Of a stretch of 34,608 bases of DNA, positions 1-8,902 are shown piece by piece. The translations under genes and the position numbers were made by a program. Numbering within the stretch: the first letter of the stretch is position 1; the number at the start of each line of letters is the position of its first letter. Source of the DNA: Rhodospirillales bacterium (GTDB lineage Bacteria; Pseudomonadota; Alphaproteobacteria; Rhodospirillales; Casp-alpha2); the NCBI GenBank assembly GCA_023145215.1, contig JAGLED010000019.1, positions 1-34,608 on the forward strand, given 5' to 3'. The notes below the pieces were generated by a model. It was given only the letters and a program-made list of their open reading frames with translations, did not search any database and had not been told where the DNA came from.

Positions 1-85
1 GTCCGCCCGAAGGCTGTACCCGTTCCGCAGGCGCGGCAACATCGTCCTCTTCACGCTTTCGTGTTGGACGCGTATATCGCCCGCC

Positions 86-1459
86 ATGACACACCCCATC
101 CATATCATCGGGGGCGGCATGGCCGGCTCCGAAGCCGCTTGGCAAATCGCCGAGTCCGGCCTCAAGGTCGTCCTGCACGAGATGCGCCCGGTGCGCGGCA
201 CCGAAGCGCACCAGACCGACGGTCTGGCCGAACTCGTCTGTTCGAACTCTTTCCGGTCGGATGATGCCGAGACCAATGCGGTGGGCCTGCTGCATGAGGA
301 GATGCGGCGCTGCAACTCCATCATCATGGCGATGGGGGACAAGCACCAGGTGCCGGCGGGCGGCGCGCTGGCGGTCGATCGCGACGATTTCGCGGGCCGC
401 GTCAGCCAGGCGATCGAGGATCACCCGAGCATCGAAGTCCGCCGGGAAGAAATCGCCGGATTGCCGCCGGCCGAGTGGGAGAGCGTGATCGTCGCGACCG
501 GCCCCCTAACCTCGCCCGGCTTGAGCCAGGCGGTCCTGGAGCTTACCGGCGAGACGCAGCTCGCCTTCTTCGACGCCATCGCGCCGATCGTCTATGCCGA
601 GAGCATCGACATGTCCAAGGCTTGGATGCAGTCGCGCTACGACAAGGGCGAGACCGAGGAAGAGCGCAAGGCCTATCTCAACTGCCCGATGGACCGCGCC
701 CAATACGAGGCCTTCATCGACGCCCTGCTCGCCGCCGACAAGACCGAGTTCCACGACGGCGAGACGGCCGGCTATTTCGACGGCTGCCTGCCGATCGAGG
801 TCATGGCCGAACGCGGTCGCAAGACACTCTCGTTCGGGCCGATGAAACCCGTGGGGCTAACCGATCCGAACAATCCCACCGTCAAGCCGCACGCCATCGT
901 GCAGCTGCGCCAGGACAACAAGCTGGGCACGCTGTTCAACATGGTCGGGTTTCAAACGAAACTGACGTACGGCGAACAGAAGCGCATCTTCCGCATGATC
1001 CCGGGGCTGGAAAATGCTGAATTCGCCCGGCTCGGCGGCATTCACCGCAACACCTTCATCAACTCGCCCAAGCTGCTGGATGGATGGCTGAGGCTGAAAG
1101 CACAGCCGCGTCTCAGGTTCGCGGGCCAGATCACGGGCTGCGAGGGATATGTCGAAAGCGCCGCCGTCGGTCTGATGGCAGGCAGGTTCGCCGCCGCCGA
1201 AAGATTGGGTCTCGCCCCGTCCGCGCCGCCGGAAACGACCTCGATGGGGGCGATTCTGGCGCATGTTACCGGTGGCGCCGATGCCGAGACGTTCCAGCCG
1301 ATGAACGCCAACTTCGGTCTGTTCCCGCCGCTGGAAACCGACGATCTGCCGAAAAAGCAGCGCCCGCGCGGCCGCGACCGCAAGATCAAGCTGTCCGAAC
1401 GCGCCCTCGCCGACCTGACGGTCTGGCTGGACGGCAACACGCTGCTCGCGGCGGAATAA
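86..1459 (+). CDS. trmFO: Methylenetetrahydrofolate--tRNA-(uracil-5-)-methyltransferase TrmFO
   Basis: This 457-residue protein is the folate- and FAD-dependent enzyme that makes 5-methyluridine at position 54 of the tRNA T-loop, using 5,10-methylene-THF as carbon donor. The N-terminus carries the FAD-binding Rossmann motif [14 protein letters not shown] (residues 7-20). The two cysteines expected by comparison with characterised TrmFO are visible as C52 (ELVCSNSF) and C235 (FDGCLPIEV). Conserved segments include GPLTSPGLS near 140 and [10 protein letters not shown] near 388. The length is normal for the family. The ATG at 86 has no strong ribosome-binding site, but the Rossmann fold starts right after it. 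The gene lies next to, but separated from, the NDUFAF6-like/secDF block with which trmFO is often grouped in Alphaproteobacteria. The identification is very secure. Confidence 0.97.
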   Translation: MTHPIHIIGGGMAGSEAAWQIAESGLKVVLHEMRPVRGTEAHQTDGLAELVCSNSFRSDDAETNAVGLLHEEMRRCNSIIMAMGDKHQVPAGGALAVDRDDFAGRVSQAIEDHPSIEVRREEIAGLPPAEWESVIVATGPLTSPGLSQAVLELTGETQLAFFDAIAPIVYAESIDMSKAWMQSRYDKGETEEERKAYLNCPMDRAQYEAFIDALLAADKTEFHDGETAGYFDGCLPIEVMAERGRKTLSFGPMKPVGLTDPNNPTVKPHAIVQLRQDNKLGTLFNMVGFQTKLTYGEQKRIFRMIPGLENAEFARLGGIHRNTFINSPKLLDGWLRLKAQPRLRFAGQITGCEGYVESAAVGLMAGRFAAAERLGLAPSAPPETTSMGAILAHVTGGADAETFQPMNANFGLFPPLETDDLPKKQRPRGRDRKIKLSERALADLTVWLDGNTLLAAE

Positions 1460-1623
1460 TCTGCATTCAATGAACGTCACCCTGAACTCGATTCAGAGTC
1501 CATGAATCCATGGATCCCAAATCAAGTTTGGGATGACGGTTTGTTTTAATCATCAGGGTATCTCTCGAACACATCCCAACGTGTTTTATCTCAAGCCGGT
1601 TTTCGCCCTATAATCCCGGTATC
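1460..1623. repeat. Intergenic region with a paired inverted-repeat module (trmFO/PAS gap)
   Basis: A module resembling CGTCACCCTGAACTCGATTC (1475-1503) is followed by an inverted relative ending in TTTGGGATGACGG (1511-1539). Inside the second copy lies a perfect hairpin: ATCCCAAA (1514-1521), loop TCAAG, TTTGGGAT (1527-1534). The same module recurs in either orientation at 14251-14280, 18551-18578, 26479-26507 and 26636-26662. It may serve as the 3' end of trmFO mRNA, although no long U run follows. Confidence 0.7.
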
Positions 1624-2148
1624 ATGAACCTGGACGACGTCGCCGCCCTTCATAACGACTACCGACTCCTGATCGACTTCTGGCGGGCAAGGAAACCGGC
1701 TGACAAACTGGGGCCCTATCTGCGCAGTTTCGATCTGATGGATATCTATCCCATCGCGTCGCGTCTGGTTATCGTCGACACCGAAACGGCCGAGGACGGG
1801 GTATTGCAATATCGTTGGCGTTACGCCGGCTCGGAACTCCGCAATTTCATCGGCATCGAACTGACCGGCCGATGCCTGCACGACACCGCCGACGAAGACA
1901 CCGCGCGCGTCACCGCCGACATCTATGCCGACCTCGCCAAGAACGGCGGCCATCATTACTGGGCGCGGAAGCTCGGCCTGATCGACGGAGCACGGTCGTA
2001 TCTTCGCTATTCGCGCCTGCTGCTGCCGCTGTTGGCCGCCGACGATACCGTTCGACATTTCGTCGGGCTTTATGTCCTGCCCACAAGCCGTATCACAGGC
2101 GAAGACGTCAAACCGCAAAACTGGAATCTGGTGCCGGAGAGGGGTTGA
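1624..2148 (+). CDS. PAS_5-type PAS domain protein
   Basis: This 174-residue soluble protein has the layout of the alphaproteobacterial PAS_5 family (Pfam PF07310, from memory). It starts with an FWRARKPADKLGPYLRSFD stretch (about residues 19-37) and an IYPIASRLVIVDT segment. A strand-rich core follows, YRWRYAGSELRNFIGIELTG (about 61-80), and then a second half with RYSRLLLPLLAADDTVRHFV. The protein consists of little more than the domain, with no kinase, GGDEF or DNA-binding partner. It is therefore probably a small sensory or adaptor protein, and its ligand is unknown. The ATG at 1624 has only a weak upstream Shine-Dalgarno sequence. The gene stands alone between two repeat-filled gaps. The fold assignment is fairly confident; the role is not known. 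Confidence 0.75.
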   Translation: MNLDDVAALHNDYRLLIDFWRARKPADKLGPYLRSFDLMDIYPIASRLVIVDTETAEDGVLQYRWRYAGSELRNFIGIELTGRCLHDTADEDTARVTADIYADLAKNGGHHYWARKLGLIDGARSYLRYSRLLLPLLAADDTVRHFVGLYVLPTSRITGEDVKPQNWNLVPERG

Positions 2149-2185
2149 AGGTCACGCAACTTCGTCACCCCTCACCCATTCGTCG

Positions 2186-2293
2186 CCCCCTCACCTAGCC
2201 TCTCCCCCATGAGGGGGAGAGGGATAAGAAGGCGTCTTGTTTCGGCAGGGTCCCTCTCCTCCAGACATGGAGGAGAGGACAGGTGAGGAGGTA
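2186..2293. repeat. Family B palindromic element, copy 1 (CCCCTCACC type)
   Basis: The element opens with CCCCCTCACC (2186-2195) and ends with GGTGAGGAGG (2283-2292). It contains two strong hairpins. The first is CCTCTCCCCC (2199-2208)/GGGGGAGAGG (2213-2222). The second is CCTCTCCTCCA (2253-2263)/TGGAGGAGAGG (2268-2278). The right half is the reverse complement of the left half of the copy at 29367-29450. It lies between convergent genes, where the hairpins could act as a bidirectional transcript end. Confidence 0.75.
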
Positions 2294-3307
2294 TTAGTAG
2301 AAATCTGGCCGGCCGCGGATCGGGTACTGCGGATCGTTGTAGCCGGGCGTCGACGGATGGCCGGGCGAGACCAGCTTGTCCCAGAACGCCTCATCCCCTT
2401 CGGACCATTTGTCCATATGATCGAGGGCGCCGAGATACGACTTCCACTGCTGCATGGTGCGCGGTCCCGCCAGCACAGCAGTGACGATCGGGTTCGCCAG
2501 CACCCAATTGACGGCCCAATCGCCGGCCGACATGCCCTTCTTTTCCGCGTGCTTCTTGACCTTCTGCGCCAGTTTCAGGCTTTCCGGCCGCCATTCCGTC
2601 GACAGCATACGCTTGTCGCCGGCCCCGGCGCGCGTGTTCTTGCCGGGTTCTTTCGCGGGATCGTACTTCGCCGTCAACACGCCCCGCGCAAGGGGGCTGT
2701 ACGGCACCACACCCAACCCGAAATGCTCGCACGCGGGCAAGATGTCGCGCTCCGCCTCGCGGGTCATGGCGTTGTAATAAGGCTGGCAGACCACCGGCAG
2801 CGGAATACCCATCGCTTCCGCGGTCGTGCACAACAGCGTCAGGCGCCACCCGTAATAGTTCGAAACGCCGTAATAGCGGATCTTGCCGTCAGCGATCAGC
2901 TTCGCCGCCGCTTCCAGGCTTTCCTCCAGCGGCGTGTCCTCGTCGTCCTTGTGGAAATAGTAGATATCGATGTAATCGGTGCCGAGCCGCTTGAGGCTCG
3001 CCTCGCACTCCTGATGAATCCACTTGGCGCTCAAGCCACGCTGGTTCGGCCCATCGCCCATGGGCATGAAGACCTTGGTCGCCAACACCCAGTCGTCGCG
3101 GTGTTTCTTGATCGCACGGCCGGTGATGCGCTCCGACTCGCCCTTGCTGTAGCCGTCCGCGGTGTCGATGAAGTTGATCCCGGCATCGCGCGCGCTGGCG
3201 ATGATCTTGGCGGAATCCTTTTCCGTCGTCCGCCCACCGAACATCATCGTGCCGAGGCAGATCGGCGAAACCTTGAGCCCACTCGCGCCTAATCGGCGGT
3301 ATTCCAT
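2294..3307 (-). CDS. Aldo/keto reductase
   Basis: This 337-residue NADPH-dependent oxidoreductase has the AKR (alpha/beta)8-barrel signature. Visible are the catalytic Asp and Tyr in FIDTADGYSKGESE (about 51-64), the Lys in VLATKVFMP and the His in YYFHKDDEDTPLEE. YYGVSNYYGWR and YSPLARGVLTAKY also match the bacterial AKR families that include YhdN/YghZ-like enzymes. The substrate cannot be read from sequence; such proteins reduce aldehydes or ketones. The start at 3307 is supported by a good ribosome-binding site on the minus strand (GGGAGGAT, about 5 bases upstream). It is transcribed divergently from the large ankyrin gene. There is no sign of degradation. Confidence 0.92.
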   Translation of the reverse strand: MEYRRLGASGLKVSPICLGTMMFGGRTTEKDSAKIIASARDAGINFIDTADGYSKGESERITGRAIKKHRDDWVLATKVFMPMGDGPNQRGLSAKWIHQECEASLKRLGTDYIDIYYFHKDDEDTPLEESLEAAAKLIADGKIRYYGVSNYYGWRLTLLCTTAEAMGIPLPVVCQPYYNAMTREAERDILPACEHFGLGVVPYSPLARGVLTAKYDPAKEPGKNTRAGAGDKRMLSTEWRPESLKLAQKVKKHAEKKGMSAGDWAVNWVLANPIVTAVLAGPRTMQQWKSYLGALDHMDKWSEGDEAFWDKLVSPGHPSTPGYNDPQYPIRGRPDFY

Positions 3308-3373
3308 TTTATCCTCCCTTTCCGGGTGCTTCCCTATCCCTAGTGAGTATCGCTAAATCTATGTTTCCTGTGG

Positions 3374-3402
3374 AAAAAACATACGAGATCGTGTGGTTTT
3401 TT
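3374..3402. promoter_or_regulatory. Hairpin flanked by A and T runs in a divergent intergenic region
   Basis: AAAAAACATACGA (3374-3386) and TCGTGTGGTTTTTT (3389-3402) form an almost complete inverted repeat with one G.U pair and one bulged base. It lies between the divergent aldo/keto reductase and ankyrin genes. That is an unexpected place for a terminator-like structure, so it may be an operator, an attenuator or the end of an unseen transcript. The adjoining stretch is AT-rich, and TATATT at 3438-3443 is a possible -10 for the plus-strand gene, without a clear -35. Confidence 0.45.
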
Positions 3403-3515
3403 CGCCTTGCGGCGTGTCTAAAAGTTAAAATTCGGTGTATATTTTAAGCAGAATCGATTCCGGGCGGCAAAATCTGGGAACTGCCTTTGAAACGACATGA
3501 TTTCAACCTCTTATC

Positions 3516-6500
3516 GTGGATGGGGGCAGCGTATCTGAAAACTCGCCGATGAGCACGCGATCCTCTATCTCACATAGCGATTTCCGACCCATGGGCGCAT
3601 TGCGTCTCAGGGCGTTTTCGCTCGCCCTGCTGATCGTGCTCGCCCTCGCCCTTCCCGCCATCGGGCAAAGTCCGAACGAAGCCCTGTTCAATGCGGTCGA
3701 GGTCAACGATGTCGACGCGGTCGAAGCCGCCATCACCGCGGGCGCCGATCTTGCCGCCAAGAACGCCGACGGGATGACGCCCGCCGATGTCGCCGTTGAC
3801 CTCGGACATTTCCGGATCGCCCATCTGCTTTTGTCCAAACGTAACGGCAACCTCACGCCACCGACCGGTCCACGGGTCACGGAGAAGGTGAAGGAAGCGC
3901 TGACGCAGCCGAAGAAGCGGGTGGCATCGCCGGGCACAACGCAGCCGATGACAGATCCGGGGCCGAAGCTTTCGGATCTCGTGCCCCCCCGGAAACCCGA
4001 ACCTGCGCCGATGCCCGCCGCCAGGATACCGGAAAGCGCCGCCGACGGACCGGCCGCGTCTGAGGCCCCGATGGCCGACGTTCCTGCCGTTGCGCCACCG
4101 GGTAAGACCGCCACCGCGCCCGGGACACCGGCGAAAAAAGCGCCGCCACCGCCGGAAATGCGGCCCGACGACGAAATGGCGGCGAAGGCCCCGGCCCCCG
4201 CACCCGGCAGCCAAATGCCACAACAAACCGCCGATATCCCGCCGCCGTCCGAAGGCGGTTTTCTTGAAAAATTCTGGGACGGGGTCAACAACGTCGTCAC
4301 CCTCGGCGGTCTGATCGGCGGACAAAAACAGGAGGACCGGGATCTCAATCCGGAGTTCGACGCTCAGGGCCGCCGCCTCGAGAACCCCGCCAACCGGTTT
4401 GCGTCCAAGCCGGCTGCGCCGAAGCCGGAGAGCGACAGCGCCGCCGGGCGCATGGTCGACCGGATGACCGGCATGGTCGGCGGCGACCAACCGAAAGAGA
4501 ACGAATTCGGCCTGCCCGAAGGACCGGTCGTCCCGCCGCTTGAAAGCGCCCCCGGCATGGTCGGGGTCGAGCCGTCGCCGCCGGGCATGGCGGCGCCACA
4601 GACCGAGCCGCCGGGCATGGCGGCGCCACAGATCGGAACGGAAACCGCGGACGTTCCCGGCCTGGCAGCGCCGAGCCTCGAAGCGCCCACGGTCCAGCCA
4701 CCGGGTGTTGCCGAGCCGGTTCAGCCGCCTTCGGGAACACCGCCCGGCATGGCGGTTCCGGTTCAACCGCCGTCGGGCGCCACAGAAACAGCCGAAATGC
4801 CGGGGCTCGCGGCGCCGCAACTGCCACCGTCGAGCGAGAGCATCGAAGTGCCGGGGCTCCCACCCGGGCTCGCTGAGCCGGAGCTGCCGGACGGTCCCGC
4901 GCCGCCCGACCCCGAGCAATCTCCGGGCCTGGATATTCCCGGATTGGCCGCGCCGACCGGCGAGGTCCCCGGCATCATACCGCCGCCCGGCGACACAGCG
5001 GGCGAGATCCCGGCATTACCGCCGGGATTGGCGCCTTTGCCCGGCTCCAATACCGGGCAGCTTCGCCGTCCCGAGGGCCTGGTCGAACCGAGCGATCCGA
5101 ACGTGTTGCCGCCGCCCGGTCAGGGCGATTTGCAGGCGCAACTCAAACGTTATGATCAGTTGCTGGGCCGCACACCGGACCAGAACAACGAACGCTACGG
5201 CACGCCGCGCGGGCGCGACAGCATCACCGGCGAGCCGGCACCCTATGCGCCGAGGACGGCGCCCAGGAAAGCACCGGTCAACCAGAGCGACCCGTTGCTG
5301 GAAATCCCGAAGGGACTGGAAGACACGCGGACCGCGCCAGCGCCGGTGCCGACGCCGAGACGCACCGATGACCGCGACTCGCCTTCCGAGATTCTGCGCC
5401 GGGCCCGGGACAGCGAGGCGGTCCGAAAGGAACGCGAGCGCTTCGAAAAACGCATGTTGGATCAGGGGAAATCCATCCCCAAACCGCTACAGCCGTCGGG
5501 ACACCAACTGCCGGTCCCGCAGAAGCCCATCACGGCGCGCGAGGAACCGGCATCGCGGATGATGGAACGGCTCAGCAATCTCGGGAACGCCTACGAGGAC
5601 GAGGACATTCACGGTCTGCCGATCCGCCGCCCGTCGATCGACGGCAAGGTCCCGCCGCGCAAGGACGTCCGGGTTGCCGAACTCCCCGACCAAAAAGCCG
5701 AAAACACCGACTTCAAACTGCAGAAACTGGCGCGTTTCTTCCGCGGCAATCAGGAAGAAGAAGCCGGCATGAAACCGCCCGAACACGTGCCCCCCAAGGT
5801 CGAGCGCGAACCCCTGCCCCGCGTGATCGACAACATGTTGCCCGAGAACGATCCGGCGCGTGGCCAGGTCGTCGACGACAAGATGCTCGATCTGACGGGT
5901 GTCGAACTGCGCGCGCCCGAGGACGGCGCACAAGCCGGCGCGACACCGACAAGGGACGGGCAGTTGAACGAGAACTTCCTCGACCGCCTGACGACGGTCC
6001 TCGGACCGGCACGCGAACAGCCCCCCATTCCGGACGCACCGCCGGAAGAACCCGGCAAGGTCGGGCTGAGCCAGCTCGACGTCCCCAAAGACCAGCAGGT
6101 CCAGCCGGCCAAACCGCAAATTCCGGACCCATGGACGATGACGGTCGAAAAGAAGGTCTCGGACGGCGAGAAGAAGACGCTTGGCGTGACCGCGATCTCG
6201 CCAGAGGACGGCTCGGAACTACGCACCGAACAGGGTGTTGTCTCGGGGATGGTCGGCCGCATTCGCCAGCTTTTCGAAGGGCCGAAGGGAGCCGACACGG
6301 GACCGCAGGTCGAAAAGCTGGATGAAGCCGACCGCCAGGCCGCCGCCGAGCGATTGCTGTCAGATGCGCTACGCGACGGCGCGCCGACGGCGCTGCCCGA
6401 TCAGGGCCAGTGGCCGGTAACCGAGGTCGAGCCCTCCAACATCACCCCGGGCGTGCCGCCGCCGCCCCGGCCCGGGGTCCTGACGCGCACATCGTTGGAT

Positions 6501-7055
6501 GACGTGGTGCTGAGCCTGGGCGAGTCGGTGACCCTCGAAAACACCCTGCCGCCGCAACAGGACGGCATCGATCCGTTGAACTCGTGCGTCAAAAAGAACC
6601 ACGGCACGACGCTGTTCTGCATCGAGCCGGTCGACTGGCCGCAGGACCTGCGCCCCGCGTTCGTGGTGCCGACGATCCTCTATACCGGGCCGAGCGCGAT
6701 CACGCGCTATGACCAGGGCAGCCCGTCGCGCTTTCATGCGTTGTTCGAGAGCGAGCAGTTCGAAGACGTCGTCGCGTACTATCAGGCGCGCTACGGCGAG
6801 CCGACCGAGATATGGAAACGCTCCATCGCGCCGCTGGCCAAGCCGCGCATGGACAATCCCACCGTCACATGGCGCAGTCGGGATTCCCGCACCAACGTGA
6901 TCTCGGTTCTGGAAATCCGGAAATTCGACGACAGCCGTGGCGGCTTCCCCGACACCAACCGCGGCGCGGTGATGCTCTATCACTACAACGCGCCGTCGAT
7001 CTTCCCGCAGGTGTCGTCGCACGAACTGATGCGCCTCAGGCGGGCGAACAAGTAA
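3516..7055 (+). CDS. Large secreted proline-rich protein with N-terminal ankyrin repeats
   Basis: This is a protein of up to 1179 residues. Counting from the GTG at 3516, a clear signal peptide occupies about residues 26-51 (RLRAFSLALLIVLALALPAI). The true start may therefore be the ATG at 3549 or 3591; none has a convincing ribosome-binding site. Residues about 52-110 form two ankyrin-type repeats (NEALFNAVEVNDVDAVEAAI, then GMTPADVAVDLGHFRIAHLL). A very long disordered region follows, rich in Pro, Gly, Ala and Glu, with repeated PPGMAAPQ and PGLAAP units between about 345 and 520. The last ~160 residues are a compact conserved-looking domain with two cysteines, C1024 and C1035 (NSCVKKNHGTTLFCIEPVDW). 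Export to the periplasm or envelope is likely. I do not recognise a function; the C-terminal domain is probably the functional part. Confidence 0.8.
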   Translation: MDGGSVSENSPMSTRSSISHSDFRPMGALRLRAFSLALLIVLALALPAIGQSPNEALFNAVEVNDVDAVEAAITAGADLAAKNADGMTPADVAVDLGHFRIAHLLLSKRNGNLTPPTGPRVTEKVKEALTQPKKRVASPGTTQPMTDPGPKLSDLVPPRKPEPAPMPAARIPESAADGPAASEAPMADVPAVAPPGKTATAPGTPAKKAPPPPEMRPDDEMAAKAPAPAPGSQMPQQTADIPPPSEGGFLEKFWDGVNNVVTLGGLIGGQKQEDRDLNPEFDAQGRRLENPANRFASKPAAPKPESDSAAGRMVDRMTGMVGGDQPKENEFGLPEGPVVPPLESAPGMVGVEPSPPGMAAPQTEPPGMAAPQIGTETADVPGLAAPSLEAPTVQPPGVAEPVQPPSGTPPGMAVPVQPPSGATETAEMPGLAAPQLPPSSESIEVPGLPPGLAEPELPDGPAPPDPEQSPGLDIPGLAAPTGEVPGIIPPPGDTAGEIPALPPGLAPLPGSNTGQLRRPEGLVEPSDPNVLPPPGQGDLQAQLKRYDQLLGRTPDQNNERYGTPRGRDSITGEPAPYAPRTAPRKAPVNQSDPLLEIPKGLEDTRTAPAPVPTPRRTDDRDSPSEILRRARDSEAVRKERERFEKRMLDQGKSIPKPLQPSGHQLPVPQKPITAREEPASRMMERLSNLGNAYEDEDIHGLPIRRPSIDGKVPPRKDVRVAELPDQKAENTDFKLQKLARFFRGNQEEEAGMKPPEHVPPKVEREPLPRVIDNMLPENDPARGQVVDDKMLDLTGVELRAPEDGAQAGATPTRDGQLNENFLDRLTTVLGPAREQPPIPDAPPEEPGKVGLSQLDVPKDQQVQPAKPQIPDPWTMTVEKKVSDGEKKTLGVTAISPEDGSELRTEQGVVSGMVGRIRQLFEGPKGADTGPQVEKLDEADRQAAAERLLSDALRDGAPTALPDQGQWPVTEVEPSNITPGVPPPPRPGVLTRTSLDDVVLSLGESVTLENTLPPQQDGIDPLNSCVKKNHGTTLFCIEPVDWPQDLRPAFVVPTILYTGPSAITRYDQGSPSRFHALFESEQFEDVVAYYQARYGEPTEIWKRSIAPLAKPRMDNPTVTWRSRDSRTNVISVLEIRKFDDSRGGFPDTNRGAVMLYHYNAPSIFPQVSSHELMRLRRANK
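4577..4636 (+). repeat. 30-bp tandem duplication inside the ankyrin/proline-rich gene
   Basis: Units 4577-4606 and 4607-4636 match at 28 of 30 bases and encode PPGMAAPQTE and PPGMAAPQIG. Looser copies of the same motif (PGLAAPS, PGMAVPV, PGLAAPQ) continue to about 5040. This suggests the region grew by in-frame slippage or duplication. Confidence 0.85.
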
Positions 7056-7060
7056 CAACA

Positions 7061-7132
7061 CCGTCATCCGCGCGAAAGCGGGAACCCAGAAAAATTTGAA
7101 CCACCTGGATTCCGGCCTGCGCCGGAATGACA
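7061..7132. repeat. Family C repeat (CGCGAAAGCGGGAACCC type)
   Basis: The gap between two convergent genes holds CCGTCATCCGCGCGAAAGCG facing an inverted partner, CTGGATTCCGGCCTGCGCCG, followed by GAATGACAATG. The inner palindrome ATTCCGGC (7109-7116)/GCCGGAAT (7121-7128) is perfect. Related units occur at 9030-9056, 27959-28055 and 29459-29555. Such GTCATTCCCGCGAAAGCGGGAA repeats are known to be common in proteobacterial intergenic DNA. Confidence 0.75.
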
Positions 7133-7171
7133 ATGAGTTGACATTATACCGATCGTCACCCCCGGATGCGC

Positions 7172-8011
7172 TCAAATCCGCCCCAGCATCGACCGCCAGA
7201 ACACGGTCAGCTGTCTTTTCACCCCCGGCGGGCGGGCGGCGTGGCGGGCCGGGTCGCCGTCGTGCTTCTTCAAATCCTTCAAATAAAGCGATGCCAGACT
7301 GAGGGGAAGGAACGCCGGCAAAGCCCCACGGCCGATCCCCTTCCCGGCTTCTTCGGCGGCGCGCACATGGCCTTCGGCGGCGTCGAGCAAAGGTCCGGTG
7401 ATCGGGCTCACGTCGGGATTTGTCGGCCACTGGTGCGGCTGCGACGGATCGAGACCCGCTTTCGCACAAAGATCGGCGGGCAGCGTGATCCGCCCCGTCG
7501 ATGCCTGATACGGAATCGCCCGCACGAGGCCGACCAGCGCCGTGCCGACCCCGGCGGCGCGCAACAGATCCGCATGACGATCCGGGTCTTCCTCCAACAC
7601 GCGGAGCGCCAGCGCCATGACGGATGACGAGGTCTTTTCGGCATAGGCCTCGAGCGCCGAAAGATCGCGGGGCGGCACGTCGTCCATGTCCGTTTCCCGC
7701 GCGTCGATCAGCGCGTGCAGTTGATCCGCCGATATACCGGCACGCCGGACGGCGGCCGAAAGCGGCTCCGCGACGGCATGGGACGGCGGCCCGCCCGAGA
7801 CCAGTCCCGGCACCGCATCCCGCCAGAACTGAAGGCGCATGCGGCCGATCATGGGCTCGGAGACCGTCTCGCGGATTTTCGCGAGTTCCAGATTGAAGGC
7901 GTAGAGCGCGAACAGGTCTTCCCGCACGGTGTCGCCGGCGAACAACGTCGCCAGAAACCGGTCGTTGTCGAAATCGCGAACCTGGCGCGCGCAGTAGCTT
8001 AAGGCAGCCAT
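7172..8011 (-). CDS. Squalene/phytoene synthase-fold protein, NDUFAF6-like
   Basis: This 279-residue protein has the squalene/phytoene synthase fold: an N-terminal LFALYAFNLELAKIRETVSE stretch, MRLQFWRDAV, a LIDARETDMDD motif, and VGLVRAIPYQASTGRITLP. The second Asp-rich motif of true synthases (D-x-x-E-D before the GRxYLP segment) is replaced by LVRAIPYQASTGR. This is the pattern of NDUFAF6-type proteins, which in mitochondria help assemble the ND1 arm of complex I. It is therefore probably not a terpenoid synthase. The Mth938/NDUFAF3-like gene, the other complex I-assembly relative, lies just upstream on the same strand beyond sodB, which supports this reading. The ATG at 8011 has only a weak Shine-Dalgarno sequence. 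Confidence 0.85.
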   Translation of the reverse strand: MAALSYCARQVRDFDNDRFLATLFAGDTVREDLFALYAFNLELAKIRETVSEPMIGRMRLQFWRDAVPGLVSGGPPSHAVAEPLSAAVRRAGISADQLHALIDARETDMDDVPPRDLSALEAYAEKTSSSVMALALRVLEEDPDRHADLLRAAGVGTALVGLVRAIPYQASTGRITLPADLCAKAGLDPSQPHQWPTNPDVSPITGPLLDAAEGHVRAAEEAGKGIGRGALPAFLPLSLASLYLKDLKKHDGDPARHAARPPGVKRQLTVFWRSMLGRI

Positions 8012-8221
8012 GAACGCCCCGTCATCAATCCGTCACCCTGCAAGCACTGGAAACTCCGCATTTGCCACTTATATGGGAGTGTAGGGCCGGATTAAAGTCC
8101 GGCGCCGCCCAACCCGTCGATTGCCAATTGATTGCGCGGGTCACGGGCCTAGTCTAACGTGCCGTCAGCGCCCGCTGGCGCCACATTTGGTTAAGTCATT
8201 TAGCACGAGAGAGGGAGCATT

Positions 8222-8827
8222 ATGGCTTTTGAACTTCCCGCACTTCCATATGAAAAAGACGCACTTGAGCCGCACATGTCGGCCAACACCTTCGATTTCC
8301 ACCACGGCAAACACCACAACACGTATGTCGTGAACCTGAACGGCCTGCTGGACGGCAGCGACCTTGCCGGCAAAAGCCTCGAAGAGATCATCATGGCGAC
8401 CGCCGGTGACTCGTCGAAAGCCGGCATGTTCAACAACGCCGCCCAGGTCTGGAACCACACGTTCTTCTGGAACTCGATGAAGCCCGGTGGCGGCGGTGCG
8501 CCTTCCGGCGATCTGGCCGCGAAGATCGACGCCGACTTCGGTAGCCTTGATGACTTCAAGGAAGCCTTCAAGCAGGCCGGCGCGACGCAGTTCGGTTCCG
8601 GCTGGGCGTGGTTGGTCGTCGGTGACGGCGGCAAGCTCGAAGTCGTCAAGACGCCGAACGCCGAAAACCCGATGACCCAGGGCAAGACCCCGCTTCTCAC
8701 CTGCGATGTGTGGGAGCATGCCTACTACCTGGATTACCAGAACCGCCGCCCGGACTTCCTGGCCGCGTTCCTGGATCATCTGGTCAACTGGGACTTCGCC
8801 GCCGAGAACCTGGCCAACGCCGGCTGA
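8222..8827 (+). CDS. sodB: Superoxide dismutase [Fe]
   Basis: This 201-residue cytoplasmic superoxide dismutase converts superoxide to oxygen and hydrogen peroxide. All four metal ligands are present: H27 (FHHGKHH), H79 (VWNHTFFW), D162 and H166 ([12 protein letters not shown]). The active-site Gln in [13 protein letters not shown], together with [11 protein letters not shown], marks the iron type; Mn enzymes carry GG.. and RFGSGW there. The ATG at 8222 follows a good GAGAGGGAG ribosome-binding site. The gene lies on the plus strand between two minus-strand genes that are often neighbours (Mth938-like and NDUFAF6-like), so it looks like an insertion into that block. It has its own terminator immediately downstream. 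The 210-bp upstream gap contains a small hairpin, GCCGGA (8086-8091)/TCCGGC (8098-8103), of unknown role. Confidence 0.97.
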   Translation: MAFELPALPYEKDALEPHMSANTFDFHHGKHHNTYVVNLNGLLDGSDLAGKSLEEIIMATAGDSSKAGMFNNAAQVWNHTFFWNSMKPGGGGAPSGDLAAKIDADFGSLDDFKEAFKQAGATQFGSGWAWLVVGDGGKLEVVKTPNAENPMTQGKTPLLTCDVWEHAYYLDYQNRRPDFLAAFLDHLVNWDFAAENLANAG

Positions 8828-8850
8828 TCTTCGACGGTACGAAACGGATC

Positions 8851-8880
8851 AAGGCGCGTCTCGCGGGGCGCGCCTTTTTT
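8851..8880 (+). terminator. Rho-independent terminator of sodB
   Basis: A perfect 8-bp stem, AAGGCGCG (8851-8858)/CGCGCCTT (8869-8876), has a 10-base loop and is followed by a run of T. It starts 24 bases after the sodB stop codon. Confidence 0.88.
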
Positions 8881-8902
8881 CGTGCGTGGTTCGTATAAAG
8901 CG

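Noticed and set aside
3570-4919. A 449-codon open frame on the minus strand
   Set aside because: It lies wholly inside the plus-strand ankyrin/proline-rich gene, is rich in Arg and Gly, and shows no domain; it is a by-product of GC-rich codon usage.
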